Below, piece by piece: positions 14,450 to 31,900 of a stretch of 64,000 nucleotides of DNA (its first letter is position 1; each line of letters starts with the position of its first letter). Both the position numbers and the translations under genes were made by a program. Location: the NCBI RefSeq assembly GCF_002078875.1, contig NC_034421.1, positions 1,001,955 through 1,065,954 of the forward strand. Direction: 5' to 3'. This DNA is from Numida meleagris. Its lineage: Eukaryota; Chordata; Aves; Galliformes; Numididae. A model generated the notes under the pieces. That model was not told where the DNA came from and searched no databases. It saw only the letters and a list, made by a program, of their open reading frames with translations.

Positions 14450-15350
14450 CAGGTGTGTCTGGGAGTTAGGGGGAGGCGCTTTTCGTGCTTGCCCCAGGAA
14501 ACACGCGGTCCGGCAGCGCTGATGACAGGAAAGTTGAAGATCGCTCTTTCAACCTGGACGTCCGCGAGCGAGCCCGGAGCCGCGCGCCGCGCCAGAGTCC
14601 TCTGCTCTGCGGCCGCAGGTGGCGGCCCGGCACCGCGCCACGAGCGCGGCTCTTTCGGCTTCTTCCTTTTCTCCTTCGCAGCGGCTCCGCCCGCAGCAGC
14701 AGCCGGGGTGCCGGGCCGAGGTGTACCAGCAGCCGCGTGATTCGTCTGAGCAAACGGGGAGGGGAAAGGGACGGGACAAACCCCACGGGACGGCGGTTCG
14801 GGCGAGCGGGGCTGACGCGGATTCGCTGTGGGGCGGTAAGGGCTGCTCGGGGTCGGGGGGCTTTGTTCCCTCTTCGGGGAGTTATGACGCGCGGGGCCGG
14901 GGCCGAGCCCGAGCCCCCCGGCGGGTGGGCAGAGCCGCACACCGCCCCTCGACGGAGGCACGGAGGTGTCCGCCCTCCGGGACCGGCGCCGCCCGGAGCC
15001 GCACGGCGATCGTCCGCTGCCTCGCGCAGCGCTCGGTGCCTGCAGCGCTTCTGCTGAGGGCGGGCTGCTCGGTGCGTGCTCTGTGGTAGCGCCTCGCTCC
15101 GAAGTTCCCGCGGTTGTCTGAGAAATGCGCGCCGCTGTTAGCGCTGCTCGCGGGTGGGGGAGGTGGGAGCTGAGCTCCAGAGCTCCGGTAACCGGGCCGG
15201 TGTCCGAGCACGGCACGGCCGCTGCCGCCTAACGCTCAATGCCTGCTGCCCGGCTCAGCTGCCGCCCGCAGTGCCGGAGAGCAGCCCGGGCTCTAGCGAG
15301 GAGAAACAGGAATCTTGAGATAGGGAAACGGGAAAGCCTCAGCATGAGGT
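14450..15350 (+). promoter_or_regulatory. LITAF: CpG island, probable LITAF promoter and first exon
   Basis: The sequence changes abruptly to GC-rich, CpG-dense DNA, which creates long overlapping frames on both strands (including a 340-codon minus-strand frame) with no family resemblance. It lies about 6 kb upstream of the first LITAF coding exon, whose 5' splice acceptor shows that an untranslated upstream exon must exist. Candidate donors for that exon on the plus strand are GCG|GTAAGG (exon end near 14,835) and GAG|GTAAGA (exon end near 15,348). Which is used, or whether a smaller GC-rich patch at 17.6-17.9 kb is another promoter, cannot be decided here. Confidence 0.6.
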
Positions 15351-22438
<7,088 letters not shown>

Positions 22439-22536
22439 GCAGCGTGTAAACGCTAATAGTTGATTAGCACCTCTCTAAGACCTTACTGAAGCTTAATGGA
22501 GGCTTCATAGTTGTTTCTGTCCTGTTACTGGAAATC

Positions 22537-22542
22537 AATAAA
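22537..22542 (+). terminator. LITAF: proximal poly(A) signal AATAAA of LITAF
   Basis: A canonical hexamer sits about 100 bp after the stop codon. Its use is not shown by the sequence. Confidence 0.5.
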
Positions 22543-24341
22543 GATTAATGTTTGTTGCCAGATTGAATAAGAACTTGCTAAGAAGTAATGATTCTGATTT
22601 GGGCCTTTTTAGGGCTTGATGGGCTGCTCAGTCCAGCAGCTAAATGTTTGTCCCTTTCTGCCATATGCAAAACAGGCTGGTGATGTTGGTCCAGTTAATC
22701 TTATCTCAACTGTGTTGCACACTGTGCGTTTGCTTGCTTTACAGCCTTGGCACAGACCACAGGGAGAATGTCTGTAGAGAACTGTGCAGTCTTGTGCTTG
22801 GTGTTGATGCTATTGCAACAACAAAGTTCACAAACTGGCAGGTAGTTGCTTGCCTCTGATGTAGGTGCCCCTCCGATGAAAGAAGTAATTTGGTCCCCAA
22901 TGTTATCAGTTGGGTGCCTTTTTATGAGCACTAAAATGCAATTCAAAACTTTCTGTGAAAGACAATCAAACCTAAAGGCTTCTTCCTTCTCGGAAGCTGC
23001 ATTACCAAATGGACAACTCAGGTTGTTGTGCATCACTGGTGATTGAATGTAGTACCTGAATTTCCTCACCAATTTTCAGCCTGCTTGTATCTTTACTTTG
23101 CAGTAAAGTTGCTTACTCGGAAATTTTTAATATATTTCTTCATTTTTTCTTTTTTACTGCTGATTTATTAGTCTCATTTTCCAAATGAAAGGTAACTTCT
23201 GTTCTCAGAAACCTAAGCTGTATGTGATGGTGAACACAAAAAATTAGAGTGACACTCTGAAGGTTGAAATATGTTAAACAGAAGACTTGGTCCAAGTAAC
23301 CTCTCGGTTCAGTCGGGTGATACCTGTCTGGAACAAGCAGACAGGTGTTCAGGCAAGGCTGTGATGCTAACACTGTGTTCATCTCTGTCAAAGGCTAAAA
23401 ATAAATATGAATTTAAAAATGCATTTATTGTTTTTTTCCTGATGTGCCTTCTACAAATATTTGGTATATGGTAACTTTTCAGAAGTCTTTCAGCACTTCA
23501 TATTTGAAACCTCTGAATTCTGTGGGTCACAAATACAACAGCTAGGCCTCATTAATTAGTCCTTGTAAATTGCTGCTGCTTGTGGGTCAGCTTGCAAGTG
23601 GTTTAACATCTTCCATGTCTGTTCATGTGTCTCTGCAGCTACTAGCTGGCGAGGCAATGATGGAGAGCAAAAGGCAGTACAGGACTCATGGCTTTCTGCT
23701 CTGGTTGAGCACGACTTGCTCAGACTTCTTGTCTGCTGTGCCTCCACAGTAATGGTTTTGATGTTTTTGAGGATCTGGGTGATGCTTCATTGAAGCTTCT
23801 TTGAATTCTCCGATTCTGCTGTCACTGATTCTCACATATACAGATCGTGCATTTCTGTAAAGCCATTTTTTTCCACTAGATTCACAAAAAGAGTACTTTG
23901 TTAGCTTACCACCAGAGTAAGATGGGAAGTAACGAAGCTCCCCCTTTCTCTATGAAGTGCTGGATGGAAAATCTGAGGTGGTAGTACCACAATTTAGAAG
24001 AACCCTGACCAAAAAAAAAAAGTGTGTTTTCTTTTGGTTTTGTGGACATAAAGTGATGCAGTCAGTTGCATCACTTTAAATTGCTCTTATGGACTGAGAA
24101 TGAGATACGTAATGTGTTGGTGGCTGCTCCACGTAATTAAGCATTCTGCAAAAATTTCTGCTGCCCCCTCTGTACTTAAATTTCCTTGAATACAAAGCCT
24201 GGATTTGTTTTCTTGTGTATGGGTTTATCTATGGAATGCGCCAAGGTGACTTGCTTCAAGTTTATTTTAGATAGAGAAATGGAAGTGCTTTGTTCGATTA
24301 TGTTGCAGTCACTGGTTGTTTTTAAAACTGTTTACATTTAA

Positions 24342-24347
24342 AATAAA
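24342..24347 (+). terminator. LITAF: distal poly(A) signal AATAAA of LITAF
   Basis: A canonical hexamer about 1.9 kb after the stop matches the usual long LITAF 3'UTR. It is the last such signal before intergenic DNA. Confidence 0.5.
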
Positions 24348-24899
24348 AACCTATTTTCTATCTAGTGCTCGTTATTGGAAAATTATAACACTTTGAATGT
24401 TTCCAAACATACGAATGTTAAAATTGTGTCAAGAAATGTAACTGCAGGTTAAGATTTTCAGTCTGTCTTGAGCCAGGTCAATGAGACGCCGCATTCTCTG
24501 GCCTGCAGCTGAGCCGCTTGCACGCAGAGCCAGGTCTGAAAATGTCAGAATGTCTTGGTGCCTATGGAAATTGGTGTTTGGTCTTATTAAAAACACTTCC
24601 TGAAGAACTTCCTAAACTGTCCTTGAATAGTACATTCCTACAGCAAGCACAAGATGCTTGCACTGTGCAAACAGAGCAGTGACTGATGCAATGGTAATGA
24701 ACTGATGCCTCGGTGATACCTGTTACGAATGTGCCTGCTACCCAAGTGACAGCAGGAGTCAGGAGCCGTGCTGTGGAGTGGACTGTAGGCCTGTGGCCAC
24801 CTCTCACTCTCTGCTGCACCGTGTGCTGCCTGCTCCATGCTGCTGCATGGCCTCTCCAACCGAGGCATGGAAGGCAGAGAGCACGGGCAGGGCACGTGC

Positions 24900-24960
24900 C
24901 AAACAGTTTATCTTGGTGATCTTGAAGGTCTCTTCCAACCTAAATGATTCTGTGCTCAGG
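24900..24960 (+). mobile_element. CR1 LINE 3' tail relic
   Basis: The block 'ggtgatcttgaaggtctctt' followed by 'ccaacctaaatgattctgtg' is a characteristic avian CR1 3' end. About 60 bp remain. Confidence 0.75.
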
Positions 24961-27301
24961 CCAGCAGTGTGTCTTCTGCCCAGGTTAAGTGCTTGGAGCG
25001 GTGTGTGCTTAGGGGCAGTAGGCAGCCTGGAGAAAGAGTGGGGAAGGAGATGATAGAGGTCCTTGGGACCTCTCTGGAAGAGGTCCAGCTCTGGCTCCAG
25101 GTGGGCACAGACACCATAATTTTTTGCCTGGTTGAACTGTTAAGGACAGGAAAAAGAGTGGTGCTCTGTCTCTGTATGTATTTTCTTGCTGAGATGCAGA
25201 AGATACCGGAAGGTGAGGTTGATACATGTACATCTTTGTTCTAATGTGTTTTTATGAAAAAAAAAAAAGTAGTTTAATAAGCAATCTGAGTTGTGCTGTT
25301 AGATCCAGCAGGGGCATGCTGACCTGAGGTACTCAGACCATTTCCCCAGATGTGTAAGGAAGGGGCAGAGGCTGCCTGAAACCCTCCAGCCTCCAACGAC
25401 AAGTTTGGATGAAGCTTTCTCTGGCCCTTGCCGTCCTTAGCTTTCCAGGATGACATTGCTCTGCGTTCCAATTGGACAGTGTTATTACCATTAGACTTCT
25501 GGTTTTAATCAACAGATCCTGAGCATTCAAATTTAGTTATTTTTAATGGTGCGTGAACCAAAAGGAAATGCCTTGTCATGCGTAGGGGATTTAAAAAAAA
25601 ACAAACACCTCAAACTGTTAAAACAAACACCAGTTGAAAGCCTTTCAAGAAGGTGTTATTAGGAAAGAACAGTGGTTTCAAAGAGCTGCTATTTATTGCA
25701 TTGTTTTTAACCGCAAGGGTGGATTGTTTTTTTTCTTTTTTCTTTTTCTTTTTTTTTTTTTTTACAAAAAAGAAGTTGATTTGTGTGCTCAAACAAGTTA
25801 ATTGTTTTCTGTTGCTTGGTTATGAAGAATAGGTAATGGAGCACTTGCTGTTCTCCTAGGAATAAACAATTTACATGCGAGTTCTGTGTGAGCTGTGTGA
25901 GTGTCAGGTACTCCGGAGCGCAGTTCTGGAGTTGTATTTCATGCACATTCACCATTGTGTCCCCATTTCTTTTATGAAATCCTGCAGTGTGATACAAACT
26001 ATTAAGGGGACTTTTAATGTGGCTTTGTGAGGTAAGTACCCTCCTGTATGATGTGGCAGATGTTGCAGAATTTATTTCTGTGCTTGTTTCACAAGTGATT
26101 TGTTTTCTCAAGCTAAGTCATCAGACCATACATAGCGAAACCCGCTAATTTCAAAGGAAATGCTGCTGCTTTTTTGGTTTGAGAATCTGAAAATTTACTG
26201 TCTGTGTGAACAGGTGTCTGTGGGTTGGAGGCACTGAAAGGGGCCATGCCTGGGTCTAGGATAAGCCTGGCATGGGCAGGAGGCCTTTTGAAGTCCTTTT
26301 GCAACGGGTCGGCTTGCTTTGTGGGGCTCCTTGGTACTTGTATTTCAAAAAGAGAAACCAAAAGCACGGCCTTATGAGCTGCAGGGCGTTGTAGTGTTCG
26401 CAGGGTGTGAGATGGACAGTGCTGTAGTATTTAAATGCATGGGTGTGAGCCAGGAATCTGAGCATGACAACAGGAACTTCACAAAAGCACTGGAAAACAC
26501 CACCAGCAAAGTAGTTTCCATCTCTTGCTTTTCAGACAGTGTGATCTCTGTTGTTGGGCATGGATCGGATCTTCTGTGCTGATATTCAGTCTGTGGCACC
26601 CAGAGTTAGAACACAGCATGGATCTGTGGTATCAGGATGGGAGCTGGGCCGCAGCCACGCGGCCTGCAGCTGCTGGCAGAGCCCTCGGAGCGGCCGCTGT
26701 CCCGCTCTGCACGCAGTGCATTCAGACAGTAATGGCTGGTGTTGGCAAATGAGAACTTCTGCTCAGGCCTTGAATCTTTTAGAAAGTTTGTTTGCTGGTC
26801 GTTAAAGAGAACCCTTCTGCTGTGCACACCAGCTATTGTAAATATTTTTCCATCAAGGTGTTGTTAGTGTAGAAAGAGCAATTGAAATGCTAGTATATGT
26901 AGCTAGGTGTTTGTTTGAAAGCTTTGAAACATGGCTCTTACGAAACACTATTGCACCTCTTCAGGAAGCTCACCGCACTGGTTTGATTTGCTTCGTGTTG
27001 CCTACGCAGCCATCCAGGGAAATGCTCCTTTCTTCTCTCGTGATAGGATGTATATGCTGTGTCATGCATCAGGTCCTCAGCAGTTGCGAGGCACCCCAAA
27101 ATAGAGTGTTCTGCAGTGCTATGGAGGTGGCTCTGACACCTCTGCCATCTCGTAACTTCTTGTTTCGTTTCAGGGCCTTTGGGCACAGGCCGCGTCCCAG
27201 CGTAGTTCTCACGCCCTCTCTTGGTCACTCTGCTCGAGCTGTTTCCTTGCAGGGAAGTTCGAATGTCCTGGGACCTGCATGTGTTATTGGGCATGAAAGT
27301 T

Positions 27302-27323
<22 letters not shown>
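27302..27323 (+). repeat. poly(A) tract
   Basis: A run of about 22 consecutive A residues. I saw no target-site duplication or retrocopy attached to it. Confidence 0.8.
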
Positions 27324-27332
<9 letters not shown>

Positions 27333-29049
27333 AGAGAAAATTGGATTTGTAAAATGGGAAAACAAAACCAAAAATGCCCTGAGGGCAAATCTAGTTTTTT
27401 AAAGAGAAAAAGGTTTCTGTAAGAACTTCTGGCATTTGAGAAGGGGATGAAATCAATAAATTATCTTTGTTCCAAGAAAGCATTTGGATTTGAGCAAGTA
27501 CTCAATTGTTCGGAGTGTGCTTATGCTTAATATTAAGCGCCTGTTTATGTACTCTGCTGACTCTGGACATTGGTGCCACGCATGAGATTAACGTACACCA
27601 AGTAGGAAAACTTACTGGCAAGCATCTAATTCCTTTGAGAAGGAGCTTTTGCTGGCTTCTGGAACAGCACGCTGCTGCTGTCCTAGATGTGAGAGTGGGG
27701 CTGCACCAGGGGACCTGGGTGCACAAACGCTGCATGTAAGCTGTTGGCATTGTGCAAGAGGCTGAATCTTCCCGAGTCTGCAGGTCTTGCATAGACTGCT
27801 CTGCTACACCTGGAGGTGTGTTAGGAGAGGCATTGAATCCTGAAGGGCAGAAGCCTTTGGGTGACACTTCGGTCCTACCTGAGACACTATGATCACGCAG
27901 GTGGAGTTTTGTCCTGCTCCATTTCTGGCCCAGGTCGGAAACGGAGCAGGTCAAAACTAAAACAGGGGAGAGCGCAAACGCAGTCCCCCACTAAAGCTGT
28001 TGGGCTCTGTGGTTCCCAGCAGAGCCGTGGTGATGCAGGAATCCCCCCTCCCAGTTCTGATAATTCCCTGCAGTTGCAAGATTGCTACAGTAAATTCTCT
28101 GAAGTGGTTTCAAAATGTAGTGGAGATGATAGGGGACTTTTTCACTTGTTGGTTTGGATTGATCATAAGAAATCTCAGCTGACTGCAAAATCTGAAAGAT
28201 TTGGGGATCCAATTTCAGACAGGATCTGTCCCCAGATATGACATTTTTTTTGTTTTTTTTTGTAATGCGATCTGTCATGAATCATGACACTATTTTATTA
28301 ACTGGATGTGCTGCCTCTCATCTTCTTTTATATGCTTTGCGTAGATCAATGACTAAAGAGGTTGCTTTCTCTTTGATTAAAACATGCAATGACTTTTAAA
28401 CTGAGCAAAAGGTAACTGGTGGAGAAAGTAAGCTCCGGCAAGCAGATGTGCCAGCTCCAGTTTGGTGGGGCAGCGTGGCGCCAGCGCTGGGATTATTACC
28501 CGTGATTTCTGCTTGTGAATCTGGTTTGAGATAAACAACTGCTCATGGTGAACCAGAGGGACTCAGTGGGTTTAGATGGGGCAGAAAATAAATCTTATCT
28601 TGACCAGAGCAGCTTCCTTCAGAAGGCCTTGGTATGCCTATGTAACTGAGGTCTGATGGTGCCTCCGTGGCACAGGTGCTCACTGATCCTGTTTTGCGTC
28701 AAGGGTAAACAACAGGGCTCCAGGAAAGGGGAGTGACAAGCACCTGAACCTGGAACAATGAGCACGTAGAACAGGAGACAGGCAGTGAAGCTCTCAAGCA
28801 GAGGAAGGTCTCTATCAGCTCAGTGAACCATGGAGTACCTGTCTGCTGTGTTGTAAAGGCCTGGCTGCTATCAGGACTGTACTTTAATCTTTGTGTGTGT
28901 TCCTTATCTAAATTTCAGCCATCTCAGGTTTGGGACTTTGGTTGAAGGGATGGGCTGCGCCCTGTGAGCTAGCTTGCTTGTTCCCAATGGAAATACTTTT
29001 CCTTTAGCCTCAAATTAGCCCCGAAGAGTGTTTTTAATGTGTGCTTTTG

Positions 29050-29263
29050 ATTAAACATCAGGGATTGATCCCCAGTTACAGACTGGGATCTTGAGAGCAG
29101 CCCTGCAGAGAAGGACCTGGGGGTCCTGATGGATGACAAACTGACCATGAGCCAGCAGTGTGCTCTTGCAGCTTGGAAGGCCAATGGTATCCTGGGCTCC
29201 ATCAGAAGAGGGGTGGCCAGCAGGGAGAGGGAGGTGATTGTCCCTCTCTACTCTGCTCTTACA
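29050..29263 (+). mobile_element. CR1 LINE internal (ORF2) fragment, cut at its 3' side
   Basis: It contains the CR1 ORF2 block 'aaggacctgggggtcctgat' then 'gatgacaaactgaccatgag' and 'gccagcagtgtgctcttgca', followed by 'aaggccaatggtatcctggg', all typical of avian CR1. The copy stops abruptly after 'ctctactctgctctt', where the inverted USP42 duplicate begins. The rest of the CR1 3' end is not seen on the far side of that duplicate. Confidence 0.88.
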
Positions 29264-29890
29264 AATGTGCACCAGCAGAGGTGACCACTGTCACTGCTGC
29301 TGAAACGCAGCCTTCACTGCGCTCACACCCCCTGTTCAGTCTCCGTAAGTGTTCACAAGTGCCCATGAATGTCAGTGGGGACCATTTTTTCCACAGGCAG
29401 GAATTCAGTTCCACCCCTTTGCTCCATCCACACTTCCACGTCAGGCGCCATTCTGTCAGAGTGCCCCTCTGCTGCCATCTGTCACACGGCACCAACATGT
29501 CACGGAATGGTGGTGGGAAGCTTCAGCCTCTGCTGCCATCCCACCAGCATCCGCCTCTGAGGTCGTGGGCTGACATCATAAAACAGGAGGCATTACTTTT
29601 GGTGCAAGTCTTGTAATTCTAATCTGTGTTAACTGGAAATGTTCCCGGGCTAGTTTCCCAAGCTAGCCCAAATGAAGTATTTTGGGATAAAGTTTGTATT
29701 TTCTTGGTCTCTCTTTAGGAAGTAAAATATCCTGAGTATTTGGATCTTCGAGCTTATATGTCTCAATCAATTGGAGAACCACTCCTTTATGCCTTATATG
29801 CAGTTTTGGTACATAGTGGTGTCAATTCTCATGCAGGACACTATTTCTGCTTCATAAAGGTAGATATCAACATCATTCTAGCATGGTAAA
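29264..29890 (+). repeat. inverted duplicate of USP42 exon plus flanking intron/mariner DNA
   Basis: This segment is the near-identical reverse complement of about 41,792-42,424 inside USP42. I could find only a few differences, mostly single bases and a 6-bp deletion, by reading both copies, so identity is around 98-99%. It carries part of the Galluhop-like element (about 29,264-29,605), the intron end, the whole 141-bp histidine-box exon (29,719-29,859) with its AG acceptor and GT donor, and about 30 bp of the next intron. Similarity stops after 'ctagcatggtaaa'. Because intron sequence is included it is a DNA-level duplication, not a retrocopy. An assembly error cannot be excluded. Confidence 0.93.
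29719..29859 (+). pseudogene. USP42: isolated duplicate of USP42 histidine-box exon
   Basis: These 141 bp encode the same 47 residues as USP42 coding exon 9, including the catalytic HAGHYF box. The frame is intact, the acceptor is CTTTAG and the donor is AAG|GTAGAT. It lies on the opposite strand to USP42, outside that gene, with no other USP42 exon beside it. Alone it cannot make a protease, so it is called a gene-fragment pseudogene. Inclusion as an exon of a plus-strand transcript is possible but not shown. Confidence 0.85.
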
Positions 29891-31900
29891 TGGGGTTGCG
29901 TGCCATCCTTCCACTGCTGCGGAAGGAACTTCTGGGAGTTAAGCAGGAGAAACCTTTTCCTCTGCTAAGATTGATCTCTGTGTGAAATAGTTCTGCGAAG
30001 AAACGATCTCACTAGCAGAAAACTGGAGATGCTGTAAATTACGTTACGACTTGTAGGTCTGCAGTAACGACTGTAGCAGCTTCGTCTTGACATTTAGTGT
30101 AGTGCAGCAGCTGGCCTTGCTGAGCCGTGTGGGTGGAACAGGGGCAGGAGGGGGGGCAGCTTGCCCTACGCAGCTCCCTGGTGCCGCTCCTCCAGGATGA
30201 ACGGAGAAAGCGACGTGAACAGTGAGACTGGGACATCAGTTCATTATCTCACCTGCAAGTAACAGGTACAAATCCTGCGCTGGCCTCTTGCTCTGAAATT
30301 GTGAGCCCTCTGCTATGAAAGATGGGTACGAGCGTGGCCAGCCCAGGCGGTGCTTATGGCTGTGCTGGTGCTCCCACGTGCCGAGCTCTGCGTGCAGCTG
30401 GGCCAGTGGGGCCGGCACTCAGCACTGGCACAATGAGCGCTACGTCCAGAAATACATTTTGAGCCATTTTAAATGGGTACACAATGGAACTGTGTAAACC
30501 AAGCAGCGTTTATAATACTTCGTATGTCAAAACAGTGTGCATTAGAAATCTATTACATATCCACATACTAGATCCAGCTTGCTGGAAAGGTGAGGGCTGT
30601 TGTAGGTCAAGTGCTACAGATTAAGACTTAACAGCTTCTTTCCTTATCTTCTTGGAAAATGTTTCTAGTTAAAATGCACAATGTACCTGCTGTGCACCAG
30701 TGAGCTGTGTGACAAATGTGCTATCGGTCATTGTTAAAAATGTGACCTTCTCTGCACGTCCACTGCAGTCTCGGTATTTTCGCCTATCAAACCCTTTTCC
30801 TTAAACCTGGGCTTTCTCAAAAGCAAACCGTGTCAGTTTGCTATTGCAGAGCCCCTCACTTACCAGGAATACGTGCAAGTTAATGGCTCAGTTTTTTTTT
30901 GTTTTTTTTTTTTGTGAAGATTAAGATTTTACAGATGGATTATAGCTGCTCTTTTAAGTGCCCTTCTTTTAGGAATAACTTAAATGACCAGGCTAAAGAG
31001 AGGAAAAACCTTCCACTGCAGAATCGATTCAGTAAGTACGCTATGGCTATAGGCATCGATTCGTGAGGAGCTGGAGACTTCCACGCCCTTTGAGAATCAC
31101 TCCAAGGGAAGGGAAGGCTTTGCAGGTCCTTTCCCTGAATCTCAGTCACATGTGCAGGAGCACGCGTCCCCGCTAGGCAGGCACTGAGCCCTGCTGCTGG
31201 CAGCAGTGGCCCTGCTGAGGCGCAGAGCTCCAAGTCCTTAGGGTCGCTGCCTCTGCCGCTCGCCGTGCTCGGCCTGCGGTGCGGCTCCCGGAGCTCCTGC
31301 AGACCCAGCTGTGCCGGAGCGCGGCCGGCAGCCATCAGACATCGAGCCCAGAGCTGCTCATTGAACAGAGACAAGACACCAAACCTCGGAGCCAAAGGAC
31401 AAAAGAGGAAAAAAAAAGGCAGATACAGGACAGGTGCGTGTTTTCTTTGTCACGTTACTTTATGTAACTTCACATAACTGTTGCCATAGGAACATTATGC
31501 AGGGTACACTTATGGTTTGGCTTTATGGTGTTCTCCACGTACCAAAATCTTACTTAAAGTATTTAGTAAAACGTAACCTCGCTCCTCTTATAGCGCCGCA
31601 CAGAGCGGGAAGCTACTGCTGAGCTCTCGACCTGTTGCCTGTTTTTGGAAGCTTCTAACTTCAAAGAAGAAAGACTTCTGCATTCTTGTCTAGGCAGCTG
31701 ACGTCCCCATTACTTATCTTCTCTGGGTCACACCGACAGCATCTTCTCACTACCACTGAAAGGAAGATCTGATTTCTTGATTATCAAACACACTCGGTAA
31801 GCTGTCAATTCACATGACATATTGCATGTTAAATAACTCAAGTAAAAATCCACTTTAACTTTGCTGTATTTATATACTATATAAATTTTACATGCTATAT
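29891..31900. other. intergenic DNA downstream of USP42
   Basis: No coding exon is recognised. A T-rich tract occurs near 30,892-30,914. Open frames on both strands are unremarkable. Confidence 0.4.

Larger units (their letters stand above)
22439..24365 (+). other. LITAF: LITAF 3'UTR (probable)
   Basis: Three AATAAA hexamers follow the stop: 22,537-22,542, 23,400-23,405 and 24,342-24,347. Mammalian LITAF has a long 3'UTR of roughly 2 kb, so the distal site is a reasonable main end, with a short isoform possible at the first. A perfect hairpin lies at 24,049-24,078. Open frames here, including a 123-codon antisense one, show no family features. Confidence 0.6.
24366..29049. other. intergenic DNA between LITAF and USP42
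   Basis: No exon is recognised. The stretch holds a CR1 tail near 24,900, a T-rich tract at 25,727-25,765 and an A run at 27,302-27,323. The longer open frames (134-150 codons at most) have low-complexity or unrecognisable translations. Confidence 0.45.

Noticed and set aside
14194..15216. 340-codon minus-strand open frame in the upstream CpG island
   Set aside because: Its translation is Arg/Pro/Ala/Gly-rich, with overlapping frames on both strands, as expected from GC-rich DNA. No family motif was seen.
22701..23072. 123-codon antisense frame in the LITAF 3'UTR
   Set aside because: No family resemblance, no splice context, and it lies opposite a 3'UTR.
27302..27323. Poly(A) run as the tail of a processed retrocopy
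   Set aside because: No gene-like sequence precedes it and no flanking target-site duplication was seen.
29158..29616. 152-codon frame shared, inverted, with a 135-codon frame at 42,060-42,467
   Set aside because: Both frames run through the CR1/mariner-like repeat and reflect the duplicated DNA. The protein has no recognisable domain, so the similarity is due to duplication, not coding conservation.
29719..29859. The orphan exon as evidence of a second, complete USP42-like gene
   Set aside because: No other USP42 exon is found near it on the plus strand. The duplicated block ends about 30 bp past the exon.
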